Assembly: GCF_003815715.1 (NCBI RefSeq)
Contig: NZ_CP033922.1
Location: forward strand, 2,962,001 to 3,026,000
DNA: 64,000 nucleotides
Direction: 5' to 3'
DNA from: Chryseobacterium sp. G0162
GTDB taxonomy: Bacteria > Bacteroidota > Bacteroidia > Flavobacteriales > Weeksellaceae
A program made the translations under genes and the position numbers. Each line of letters begins with the position of its first letter. Within the stretch, counting starts at the first letter, position 1. Under the pieces are notes generated by a model. That model made no database searches. It saw only the letters and a program-made list of their open reading frames with translations, and had not been told where the DNA came from. This document shows positions 7,872-16,342 of the stretch, one piece after another.

Positions 7872-7895
7872 AGGTCTTTTAAAGTTAAAAGACCT
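7872..7895. repeat. Perfect hairpin between the 257-residue DUF6759-like gene and trmB
   Basis: AGGTCTTTTAA (7872-7882) and TTAAAAGACCT (7885-7895) pair perfectly over 11 bases with a two-base spacer. There is no T-tract, so it may be a weak terminator, a processing site or a DNA palindrome. Confidence 0.45.
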
Positions 7896-7921
7896 ATGGT
7901 GAGGCTATGATATTGTTTTGA

Positions 7922-8695
7922 TTATTTTGCTGTTGCGCTGCCTAAAGCAACCATAATTGGCTTTTGAATAGTTTTTTGTGATGCATACTGCGCACCACAT
8001 ACCAAACTTGTGAAAAGATACTGTCCTTTTTCTACTACGATGGAGTTGTCCTTATGGGCCGGAACGGCGAGTCTGTATTTAATTGTACCAACACTTTCCA
8101 TCCTTACAATAATATTGCAGTCAGATTGATTTTGGATAAGAACAATACATTCTTTAGCATTGGGATCATTATCAAATAAGGAATTAAGGATTTTGACGGT
8201 TTTGTTTTGATGTTCAATAGGAGAGATATTCATAAGCATATTAAATTCCTCGGCTTCTGCATTAGGAATTGCAGCATTAGCTGCTGTGTTCACCACAAAT
8301 GTATTTTGAGCGTTGCTTGGAGTATAAGTTTCTGTTGATTTTTTGGCGGCAAGTTCAGCTTTATATTTGGCAATCTGTTTCTGTTTGATAATAGCATTCA
8401 TTTCATCAAAGGTGATTTTTGTAGAAGGTCTTCTTCTTAATAAGGCCAGCATTTCCTGCATGTCTTTCACTTTCTGATCTTCGGGATGAGCATTTTTGAT
8501 GTATTCTTTCATCATTTCCATAACCCTTGGTTTTAGGACAGATCTTCTGGGATCATCAGGATGAGCGTCTCTTAAGAATGCATTGATTTCATATATATTA
8601 TTGCTTTTCAGAATTTCGCTGTAATCTTTTCCCTTCTTTTGGGCATACACGCTGAAAAACAAGACCGAGGCAAGAAGTAAAAGTATTTTTTTCAT
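7922..8695 (-). CDS. DUF6759-like secreted protein
   Basis: The 257-residue protein has a signal peptide ending near VYA18-Q. It carries ILKSNNIYEINAFLRDAH and DDPRRSVLKPRVMEMM, then a second related word, NAHPEDQKVKDMQEML, which looks like an internal repeat (~53-85). EAEEFNMLMN (~148) and HQNKTVKILNSLF follow. The C-terminal domain carries SDCNIIVRME, YRLAVPAHKDNSIVVEKG and LVCGAQYASQKTI. It is the paralogue most similar to the 6441 gene. It lies 100 bases upstream of trmB on the same strand, separated by a hairpin, so it may have its own transcript. Function unknown. Confidence 0.75.
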   Translation of the reverse strand: MKKILLLLASVLFFSVYAQKKGKDYSEILKSNNIYEINAFLRDAHPDDPRRSVLKPRVMEMMKEYIKNAHPEDQKVKDMQEMLALLRRRPSTKITFDEMNAIIKQKQIAKYKAELAAKKSTETYTPSNAQNTFVVNTAANAAIPNAEAEEFNMLMNISPIEHQNKTVKILNSLFDNDPNAKECIVLIQNQSDCNIIVRMESVGTIKYRLAVPAHKDNSIVVEKGQYLFTSLVCGAQYASQKTIQKPIMVALGSATAK

Positions 8696-8898
8696 TAATA
8701 TAATATTAAGTTAAAAATTAGGTACTTTTTCTTAATTTGTGTTTGGGTCAATTAGTCTTTTAGTAGGATAACGAAATAGTATTGTTTTTATTTTAAACAC
8801 ATTATCGTGATATAAAATTAAACATATTTTTGAATATAAGTGAAATGTTTTATGTGAAAAGTGAATGATTGACAATAGGTGCCCACATTGGTGTAAAA

Positions 8899-8932
8899 GA
8901 AAAATCCATGTAAAACTACATGGATTTTTGTA
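8899..8932 (-). terminator. Terminator after the CarboxypepD-reg-like gene
   Basis: AAAATCCATGTA/TACATGGATTTT with an AAAC loop. Read on the minus strand it follows the gene ending at 8946 and is followed by T-rich sequence. Confidence 0.75.
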
Positions 8933-8945
8933 TAAATGTGAATTG

Positions 8946-9752
8946 TTATTTCTCGGTCTGTTGGGGTGCTATGACTTCCTGGAGATGTGAACTTCTTAAT
9001 CTCTTCTGGTAGATAGGCATATATTTTTCTATAGGAATTTTGATGGCTTCAAAGTTTCCAGCCAATACATAAGGCTGGATGTTTTCCGAAGTATACACAA
9101 ACTGTAAAAAGTTATCGATCAGGTTTTCAGGTATTTTAAATTTAGCAAAATAGTCCTTCCCTAAATAATTTTTAACCTGAGTGATGGAGGTATTCATATT
9201 CTCGTAAGCCTGATAACGCTGCTTCTTCTTTCTTTCACCAGAAAGCATATCATAGATACTTTCAAGGCTAAAGGTTAGTCCGCCATCCCTTAATCCCGCA
9301 ACCGGAAGCTCAGGAGGGGTTCCATCTCCTTTAGGTTCAGGAAGTCCGATAACTTTTTTAATTGCAAGGGCTTTATCTTCTTTTCTGAGAGAGTTTACAT
9401 CATATCTTAGGTTTCCTGTAGGTTTAAATCTGCTGAGCACAATTTCCTGAATCTCATAATAAGCTACTTTCAGTTCTACAAGATTTTTCTGCCCCAATAA
9501 CTGAGGAGTCATTTTAATATCCTTTCTTTCCGTAACAATAGAGGTAAAACGGATAACATCTCCGGGATTGGCCGGGACATTGAAATTACCGTTGAAGTCC
9601 GCAAGAACAGTTTTTTGGGTATTAAGATTGGTAACATATACCTGGTTAAGATAAAGGATGGAGTTATCCCTTAGAAATACTTCACCGGAATATATTTGAG
9701 CATTGATTTTTGCCAGAAAAATCAGCAGCAGCAGAGTAAACAGTTTCTTCAT
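8946..9752 (-). CDS. Secreted protein with CarboxypepD-reg-like domain
   Basis: The 268-residue protein has a signal peptide ending near INA18-Q. Residues ~20-95 resemble the carboxypeptidase regulatory-like (beta-sandwich) domain found at the start of many Bacteroidetes outer-membrane proteins: IYSGEVFLRDNS, VYVTNLNTQKTVLADFNGNF, NPGDVIRFTS and the typical ending YYEIQEIVLS. The rest (~105-268) is a mixed, partly helical region of unknown fold (DVNSLRKEDKALAIKKVIG). There is no beta-barrel, so it is not a TonB-dependent receptor. It is flanked by DUF6759-like and adhesin genes on the same strand but has its own promoter and terminator. Confidence 0.72.
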   Translation of the reverse strand: MKKLFTLLLLIFLAKINAQIYSGEVFLRDNSILYLNQVYVTNLNTQKTVLADFNGNFNVPANPGDVIRFTSIVTERKDIKMTPQLLGQKNLVELKVAYYEIQEIVLSRFKPTGNLRYDVNSLRKEDKALAIKKVIGLPEPKGDGTPPELPVAGLRDGGLTFSLESIYDMLSGERKKKQRYQAYENMNTSITQVKNYLGKDYFAKFKIPENLIDNFLQFVYTSENIQPYVLAGNFEAIKIPIEKYMPIYQKRLRSSHLQEVIAPQQTEK

Positions 9753-9760
9753 ATAATTGG

Positions 9761-9768
9761 CAAAATTA
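9761..9768 (-). promoter_or_regulatory. -10/-7 box for the CarboxypepD-reg-like gene
   Basis: TAATTTTG on the minus strand, nine bases upstream of the ATG, giving an almost leaderless transcript. Confidence 0.4.
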
Positions 9769-9899
9769 CATAGAAATACAGCAATTTGTGCTTAATTAGA
9801 TAAAGAATAGTGGTTAAAGTTATATTAAACTTTAGTATTGAATTGTTAATGAATGTTATAAACATATTTTCATTTTGAATCTAAACCGGAATATACCAT

Positions 9900-9936
9900 A
9901 AAAGGTTGAAAGAATGTTGCTCTTTTTCAGCCTTTT
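9900..9936 (-). terminator. Terminator after the 1131-residue adhesin gene
   Basis: Imperfect hairpin on the minus strand: AAAAGGCTGAAA pairs with TTTCAACCTTTT around a central bulge, just past the stop codon. Confidence 0.55.
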
Positions 9937-9943
9937 AGATGTT

Positions 9944-12900
9944 TTATCTGTGTCTTACCAATAACCAGCTTGAGTATTTTATTGAAACTGTAGAACCAAA
10001 TTCTGTCCAGCTGATAAAGTACCAATAAGTTGCCGTAGGAGTATATCTGCCTCCCACTCTTCCATCCCAGGTAAATCGGTTTTCACGGGTACCCCGGAAG
10101 ATTTCAGCTCCATATCGGTCAAAGATTCTGAATACCAGATTCTCATTAGCCATTAACGCTGAATAGTCTATTTGCTCATTACGCCCATCACCATTTGGAG
10201 TAATGGTATTGATAAGGTTAATAATAGCAAATTCCTTTTTTACTTCTGCGCACATTTTAGCGTCTCTTACCACTACATAATGAGGGCCTCTTGGTACATC
10301 ATAGAAAATATTTGAAGATTGCCATACAATCCCATCCAAAGAGTATTCATAAGGTGGGTTGCCACCACTTGCACCAATTTTCACTGTTGTTCCGTCAATT
10401 TCAATGGAAGTGATCGTTGGGATGGTGTATTCTGTCACATTTACATGCTGTTTATAAGTACATCCATTAGAGGTAAGTTCTACCCAATAGCTGCCTGCAG
10501 GTACATTAGTAATGGAAGGGGTAGTGGCTCCCGTGCTCCATAAGTATTTGTCAAATCCCGGACCCGCATTCAGTGTTGTGGTTGTTTTAGGACAAATCAT
10601 CTGATCTGCAAGAAGAGGCGAAGTTTTAGGAATTTTAATAGTAATTTTAATAGAGGCCACTTCCGGGCAAACACCATTTTTTTCAAAACGGATATAAAAT
10701 GTTTGTGGGGTGGTAATATTGACTGTTGCAGCTAATGGATTGACATTGTTTTGTGCATCAGCTAAGGTTCCATGAAATGTAAAGGTCACATTGGGATCTA
10801 GTGTAAACAGAGGAATAAATTGGGAAAGATTTACTGTTTTTATTCCATCCAGGTCATCATCACATACATTTTCTGTGACTGCCTGACTTGCTAGTTTTAT
10901 TCTGTTTCCGATACTGAATTGTAAAGGTTTAACAACAGGGGAGCATCCGTCAGGAGAATCTACTCTGATATAGATTGTTGTGGTTGCGGTATAACTCCAG
11001 TTATTAGGCAGTGTGTTAGCGTTTCCTGCATTGGCATCAGCCAAATTTGCATAGTATCTTACGGTAAAATAATTCGGATTATTAAGAACAATAGGAGTGA
11101 TGTTAGTGAGGGTTATATTTACAGTTCCATCGAAATTATCATCGCAGAATGTCCCATTATAATTATCTGGTACAATGGCTTTATTATAAAAACTTAATGT
11201 TACTTGGGCAATGCTTTTACACCCAAGTGTATTTTTGATTACCACATAGATGATTGTACCATTTGCTGCGGAATAGGCATTGGGAGTAGTGATTTGGGCT
11301 GCAGGATTTTCTGTTTGTGCATCTGCCAAGGTTGGATAATAGGTTTTAGTAACAGGATTGTTTGTTGTTACACTGGCGGTTGTAAGGTTAAATGTTCCTT
11401 TTCCATTTACATCACAGGCAAATAATACAGCATTGGTAGCTATGATCGCTTTAATATTGATATTTACGGTTACTGTTTCACAGTCAGGGAAATCAGGGTC
11501 ATTGCCACAGAAAGTATAGGTAAATGTATCAATTCCTGCTGTGCCGGGAGTATTGACAGTATAAGTAATGATTCCTGTGGTAGGATTTATTACCACTGTA
11601 CCCAATGCTGGTGGAGAAGTGATGGCCACAGTAGAGGCCACAGGAACTTGTGTTGAATTACTGAAGGTTGGGGTAATTATTTGTGAAGTGCATACATCAT
11701 AAGATGTTGTTGTCAGCTTCATACAATTTGTTACTTTATATTGTTCAGTAACCAAAGGAGCACAGCTTCCCATGGTAACAGAGCAAGTATAATATCCGGA
11801 TTGGGTAGGAACAATTGAAGAGCTATTTGCTCCGGAAATTGCGATCCCGTTTCTGTACCATTGATAGGTATCATAAATGATGGGATCTATAGTAAGCTCA
11901 ATTCCAGGAATACATGAACCTCCTGTTTTTAAAATAACGGGTTGGGTAGGAAAGCCCGCAAAGAAACCTCCGTATCCTACCGCGTCACTTCCTGCTGTGA
12001 TTCCCGCAGTAATAGCTTTACTGGAAACGATTGTTATTGTTCCAGTCACATTGGGAATTCCATAAGTAACCCAATTGTTGGTGCCTGTCATATTGTAAGG
12101 ACCGGTAGAAGCTGGTGGAGTTCCTCCATTTACGGTAACTATAGCTCCTTTTTCTGTAACAAGATTCAGCTTTGTGGGAATATTGAGAACTCCTGATGGG
12201 TTTATATTCGAATGAACAAAGTTTTCATTGATAAGACCAAGCTCATTGATCTGCTTGGGAAGATAGCAATTTAATGCAGGAATGAAATTGAAACCTCCTG
12301 TAGCAACTTCATTTCCTGTATTCGAATCTCCTGCTAAAATCTGGTAAACATAGGCATTCTTAGAGGTTTTGATATATAAATTATAATGACCACCGCCCTG
12401 AAGACTGTATTTAGAATCAGGAATTACAAAATACTTCCCAGTATTCAATGTAGCGATAGGGGTTAGTTCATTATTTACATAGATCTGGGTATTATCCTGG
12501 GTAGCAATAATAACAGCTCCTTCCATATTGGCTCCAATACTTCCGTTACCTTTAACGAGAGCAAATTCATTTCCAAGCCTGTCAACAGGTACAGCCTGAT
12601 CCATTAAAATATCAGAACTGGTAGGGAAGTTTCCAGCATATTGACCGTTGAAATTTCCATTAGTGACATTAATGGGTTTGTTTGAGGTGATTTTAGCTCC
12701 GATAAATCCATCAAAGTTTCCGGTACTATTTCCAATACCATCAATAATATAGGATTGTCCTTTGTTTAAAGCGATGTTTATGGTAGGATTGGTAGCCCCT
12801 GTAGTTCCGTTTGAGAATTGTACAAGTGGGCTGTAACCGGTAATGCTAACCGTAGTGTTATCTTCTGTTGCCAGAATACTGGTCATAAAATTCAGAATAT

Positions 12901-13339
12901 CATTATTTACACTGATAGGAGCTGATGCTGCAAAGAAACTTTTTCCAGTGGATGGAATGCCCTTAGAGGTAATGATTTCGGCATGATTAAATACTGAAAA
13001 TCTTAGGTTTGCATAAAATGGAAATTCTGCCTTCAGATATAATCCTTTTGTGGTAGGAGTAAATAAATCTGTCTGCTGTGTGGTAATGATATAATTCCTT
13101 AAGACATCAAATTTCTGAGGATTATTTTTACTGATGTTCACTGTTCCGATCAGAACATTATTGTTATAGATGTTTACAGGAAAAGGGGTTGTGCGGCTGG
13201 TAGACAAGTAGAGCTTCTGATAGGGATTGGAAGCTCCAGATCGGTCTATCATGGGAGCAAACCAATGTTCTCTGTCTAATTGTGCAAAAAGAGAGGTGAA
13301 TATGTGAAATATAAATAAAAAAGATAGAATTTTCTTCAT
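9944..13339 (-). CDS. T9SS type-B sorted giant surface protein with IgGFc-binding-like N-terminus (copy 1)
   Basis: 1131 residues. Signal peptide to about LFAQ20, then ~450 residues resembling the IgGFc-binding domain family (AEIITSKG, ILATEDNTTVSITGY, GAKITSNKPINVTNGNFNG, DQAVPVDRLGNEFALVKGNG, GGFNFIPALNCYLP). Next come an Ig-like module (YQWYRNG...GYYTCSVT), a cadherin-like module (TGIITYTVNTPG), three modules with CDxDxDG-like words and ADAQ/ADAN motifs, a YLWSTGATT module, a SprB-like module (GGNPPYEYSLDG) and the type-B sorting domain (NTITPNGDGRNEQIDYS...IFDRYGAEIFRG). Export by a T9SS encoded elsewhere and surface attachment are inferred. First of three tandem paralogues. Confidence 0.82.
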   Translation of the reverse strand: MKKILSFLFIFHIFTSLFAQLDREHWFAPMIDRSGASNPYQKLYLSTSRTTPFPVNIYNNNVLIGTVNISKNNPQKFDVLRNYIITTQQTDLFTPTTKGLYLKAEFPFYANLRFSVFNHAEIITSKGIPSTGKSFFAASAPISVNNDILNFMTSILATEDNTTVSITGYSPLVQFSNGTTGATNPTINIALNKGQSYIIDGIGNSTGNFDGFIGAKITSNKPINVTNGNFNGQYAGNFPTSSDILMDQAVPVDRLGNEFALVKGNGSIGANMEGAVIIATQDNTQIYVNNELTPIATLNTGKYFVIPDSKYSLQGGGHYNLYIKTSKNAYVYQILAGDSNTGNEVATGGFNFIPALNCYLPKQINELGLINENFVHSNINPSGVLNIPTKLNLVTEKGAIVTVNGGTPPASTGPYNMTGTNNWVTYGIPNVTGTITIVSSKAITAGITAGSDAVGYGGFFAGFPTQPVILKTGGSCIPGIELTIDPIIYDTYQWYRNGIAISGANSSSIVPTQSGYYTCSVTMGSCAPLVTEQYKVTNCMKLTTTSYDVCTSQIITPTFSNSTQVPVASTVAITSPPALGTVVINPTTGIITYTVNTPGTAGIDTFTYTFCGNDPDFPDCETVTVNINIKAIIATNAVLFACDVNGKGTFNLTTASVTTNNPVTKTYYPTLADAQTENPAAQITTPNAYSAANGTIIYVVIKNTLGCKSIAQVTLSFYNKAIVPDNYNGTFCDDNFDGTVNITLTNITPIVLNNPNYFTVRYYANLADANAGNANTLPNNWSYTATTTIYIRVDSPDGCSPVVKPLQFSIGNRIKLASQAVTENVCDDDLDGIKTVNLSQFIPLFTLDPNVTFTFHGTLADAQNNVNPLAATVNITTPQTFYIRFEKNGVCPEVASIKITIKIPKTSPLLADQMICPKTTTTLNAGPGFDKYLWSTGATTPSITNVPAGSYWVELTSNGCTYKQHVNVTEYTIPTITSIEIDGTTVKIGASGGNPPYEYSLDGIVWQSSNIFYDVPRGPHYVVVRDAKMCAEVKKEFAIINLINTITPNGDGRNEQIDYSALMANENLVFRIFDRYGAEIFRGTRENRFTWDGRVGGRYTPTATYWYFISWTEFGSTVSIKYSSWLLVRHR

Positions 13340-13358
13340 TCAGTGATGGTATTTATCA

Positions 13359-13366
13359 CAAATTTA
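13359..13366 (-). promoter_or_regulatory. -10/-7 box for adhesin copy 1
   Basis: TAAATTTG on the minus strand, 20 bases upstream of the start codon. Together with the terminator at 13403-13434 it separates this gene's transcription from that of copy 2. Confidence 0.45.
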
Positions 13367-13402
13367 ATAATAAAAAGCATTGAAGTATTGAAAATGCAAT
13401 AA

Positions 13403-13434
13403 AAAAACCACGATTTTGCAATCGTGGTTTTGAA
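13403..13434 (-). terminator. Terminator after adhesin copy 2
   Basis: AAAACCACGATT/AATCGTGGTTTT with a short loop, followed on the minus strand by T7. It is strong. Confidence 0.82.
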
Positions 13435-13453
13435 AAATTTTAAATCTGGATGA

Positions 13454-16264
13454 TTATTCTCTGTTTTTTACCATAATCCAGCCAGTATATTTTATCTCAG
13501 TCTTTTCTTTGTTAGATTCATTCCAGGAAACGTGATACCAATAAGTACCTGTTACAAGTTTTTTGTCGAAATGTCTTCCATCCCATCTGTAATTGTTAAA
13601 CTTATTTCCGGTAAATATCATATTTCCATATCTATCATAAACAACAAAGCTAAGGTTGTCCTTGTAAGCAAGATCACTGTAATCGATGTAGTCATTGATG
13701 TTATCTCCATTAGGAGTAATGGCATTCAATAAATTAGGAACGGTAACTTCTGCTGAAACAGGGGTACAGTTGTAAGCATCTTTTACATAGAATTTATGTT
13801 GGCCTCTGGTTAATCCTGTAAAAGTGTTAGAATCCTGCCAGTTTGTAGTTCCGTCAACTGAATATTTGTAAGGGGCTTTACCACCTACTACAACTACAGT
13901 AGCTGTAGTGTTATTAATTTCAATTTGTTGAATAACCGGATCAACAGCTTTTCTTACTCTTACAACCTGGGTAATGAAACATCCGTTTTTCTCAAGAATT
14001 ACACTGTATTCACCTACACCTACACCTCTGATTCCTGAAGTCGTTGCTCCCGTACTCCACTGATAAGAATCATATCCAGTACCTGCATCCAGATCCGTTT
14101 TAGCATCAATACAGATGTATTTATCTACAAGAATCGGGGATTTTTTAATAGGAAGTGGGATAAGTTCAATTTTTGCAGTAGCCTCACATCCTTGTTCAGT
14201 GGTAATTTTTACATATACTATTCCTCCTGTTGCAGGATAGTTGGTTGTTGCAGTAATTTCGTTAATTCCTGCAGTAAGATCTTTTAATGTACGGTAATAT
14301 TTTTTTATTGCATTTCCGTAATCTGTAACGTTAGCTTTGGTCAGGTCAAAATAAGCATAAGGAGCTACATCATACCAACAAGCTTTAATAGTGGCATCCT
14401 TCACAATGAAAGGGACAACTGTAAGGTTTAGGGTAACTTCTTCACAATCCATAAAGTCTGGAGAGTCACCACAGAATGTATAAACAATTTTATCTGTACC
14501 TTCGAAATTAGGTTTCGGTGTATAGGTAATTGTACCATCCGGATTAAGTACCGCAGTTCCATTAGATGGAGGGGTAAGAATCTTTATAGTACTTATCACT
14601 GGAGTCTGTGTTGAAGAAGAGAATGTTGGGGTAATGACCTTAGTAGAACAAGCAGGCTCATTTTTAATCGTCTTCTTTAAACAGTTAGTGACTTTGTAAA
14701 TAGGTGTTGTAAGTGATTGACACGCTCCCATAGTTACTTTTACCGTATAATAACCAGGTTGCGTTGGTGAATAGGTATAAGTAGTAGCACCAGAAATGGC
14801 AACGTCATTAAGAAACCATTGATAGGTATCATACGTATCATCTACTTGCAGAACAATCCCGGGAACACAATCTCCTGATTTTTTAGCAATTACAGGAACT
14901 GATGAGAATCCTGCAAAATATCCGCCGTACCCAGCTGAACTATAGCCACCGTTAATTCCGGCAGTTACTGCTTTAGTAGAGGTAATAGTAAGGTTTGGAG
15001 GGAAGTTTTCTAATGAATAGGTTACCCATAGTGAATTTCCTGTTAAAGGGTATGGTCCTTGGGCTGCAGTAGGAGGAACTCCATTTACCAATACACTGGC
15101 TCCAACTTCAGTTACGATATTCAGTTTTAATTTAATAGTAGAAGTAATACCAGGCATTTCATTGATCTTCCCAATTTCGTCAATTTTTCTTGGTAAGAAA
15201 CAGTTCAATGGCGGAATATAATTGAATCCGTTGGTCGCGTCGCTGTCAGTTCCTACAAATTGATAAAGGTATACATTCTTGGATGTGGAAACAAACATAT
15301 TAGAATGACCTCCACCTTGAGCTACATAGCTGGTTTCGTTGATTCTATACCATTGTCCTGCATTTCGGGTTGCAATAGGAGTGGTGGATCCGTTAAGAAA
15401 AATTTCAGTGTTATCTTCTGTGGCAATAACAATCCCTCCCTCCATATTTAAGGTAGGATCTTCAGATTTACTTCTCACCATAGCAAATGTATTCCCTAAT
15501 CTGTCTACAGGTACAGATTGGTCAAGGATAGGGTCAGAACCACTCGGACTGGTAGTGAAGTTACCATTACAGTTACCATTGGTAAGAGTTACAGGTTTAC
15601 TTGTAACGATTTTAGCTCCAATAAAGCCTTTGTTATTAACCGCTGCATCATCCGTTTTTCCAGCAAAAATAAAGGATTGCCCTTTATTTAATACAAACGA
15701 ATGACTTTGGCCAGGAGGATTTCCATTGATGAATTTTAGCCCGGGAGTATTCCAGGTTACTACAACACTCGTATTATCTTCAGTGGCAAGAATTCCTGCT
15801 GTAAAATTATCTGTACTGGCACCACTTTCCCTTGTGTTGGGACCGGCTGCTACGAAAAACTTATTACCAATACCTGCTTTCCCTTTACTGGTAATAATTT
15901 CGCCATGGGCACTTTGTGCAATTCGTAAACTGCAATAGAAAGGCTTTTCTGCTTTCAAATAAAGTCCTTTTGTGCCTATAACAAAAGCATCGGTTATTCC
16001 GCTGGCAGAGATAAGGCTTGGATCTTCAATATTATATGTTTGGGGATCTCCTTTAGCAATAGTAACAGTACCTATAAGGGTATTGGCACTGAATATTTGC
16101 ACGGGAAAAGGAGTGGTAGAATCAGTAGATAAATACACCTTATTTTGGTAACCTCCAACGGGGTTGGTATAATAAGGTGCAATCCAGTGTTCAGTATCCC
16201 TTTGCGCGAAGAGGGTATTAATTGTAAAAAAAATTAGTACCAAACTGAGTAGAAATCTTTTCAT
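13454..16264 (-). CDS. T9SS type-B sorted giant surface protein with IgGFc-binding-like N-terminus (copy 2)
   Basis: 936 residues, the shortest copy. Signal peptide to about LFAQ21. The IgGFc-binding-like region shows HGEIITSKG, ILATEDNTSVVV, GAKIVTSKPVTLTNGNCNG, DQSVPVDRLGNTFAMV and GFNYIPPLNCFLPRKI. An Ig-like module (YQWFLNDVAISG...GYYTVKVTMG), a cadherin-like module (DGTITYTPKPNFEGTD), one YYRTLKDL module, a YQWSTGATTSG module, a SprB-like module (GGKAPYKYSVDG) and the type-B sorting domain (NAITPNGDNINDYIDYSDL...VYDRYGNMIFTG) follow. Compared with copies 1 and 3 it lacks two of the CDxDxDG modules, about 180 residues, as expected from module loss or gain. It has its own promoter and terminator. 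Confidence 0.82.
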   Translation of the reverse strand: MKRFLLSLVLIFFTINTLFAQRDTEHWIAPYYTNPVGGYQNKVYLSTDSTTPFPVQIFSANTLIGTVTIAKGDPQTYNIEDPSLISASGITDAFVIGTKGLYLKAEKPFYCSLRIAQSAHGEIITSKGKAGIGNKFFVAAGPNTRESGASTDNFTAGILATEDNTSVVVTWNTPGLKFINGNPPGQSHSFVLNKGQSFIFAGKTDDAAVNNKGFIGAKIVTSKPVTLTNGNCNGNFTTSPSGSDPILDQSVPVDRLGNTFAMVRSKSEDPTLNMEGGIVIATEDNTEIFLNGSTTPIATRNAGQWYRINETSYVAQGGGHSNMFVSTSKNVYLYQFVGTDSDATNGFNYIPPLNCFLPRKIDEIGKINEMPGITSTIKLKLNIVTEVGASVLVNGVPPTAAQGPYPLTGNSLWVTYSLENFPPNLTITSTKAVTAGINGGYSSAGYGGYFAGFSSVPVIAKKSGDCVPGIVLQVDDTYDTYQWFLNDVAISGATTYTYSPTQPGYYTVKVTMGACQSLTTPIYKVTNCLKKTIKNEPACSTKVITPTFSSSTQTPVISTIKILTPPSNGTAVLNPDGTITYTPKPNFEGTDKIVYTFCGDSPDFMDCEEVTLNLTVVPFIVKDATIKACWYDVAPYAYFDLTKANVTDYGNAIKKYYRTLKDLTAGINEITATTNYPATGGIVYVKITTEQGCEATAKIELIPLPIKKSPILVDKYICIDAKTDLDAGTGYDSYQWSTGATTSGIRGVGVGEYSVILEKNGCFITQVVRVRKAVDPVIQQIEINNTTATVVVVGGKAPYKYSVDGTTNWQDSNTFTGLTRGQHKFYVKDAYNCTPVSAEVTVPNLLNAITPNGDNINDYIDYSDLAYKDNLSFVVYDRYGNMIFTGNKFNNYRWDGRHFDKKLVTGTYWYHVSWNESNKEKTEIKYTGWIMVKNRE

Positions 16265-16286
16265 GTGTATGGAATTAGGATTTCTA

Positions 16287-16294
16287 CAAAATTA
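16287..16294 (-). promoter_or_regulatory. -10/-7 box for adhesin copy 2
   Basis: TAATTTTG on the minus strand, 23 bases upstream of the ATG. Confidence 0.42.
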
Positions 16295-16342
16295 AAATAA
16301 AAAATCAAATACTTTTAATAAAATGTAAATAAAAGTTGAAAA

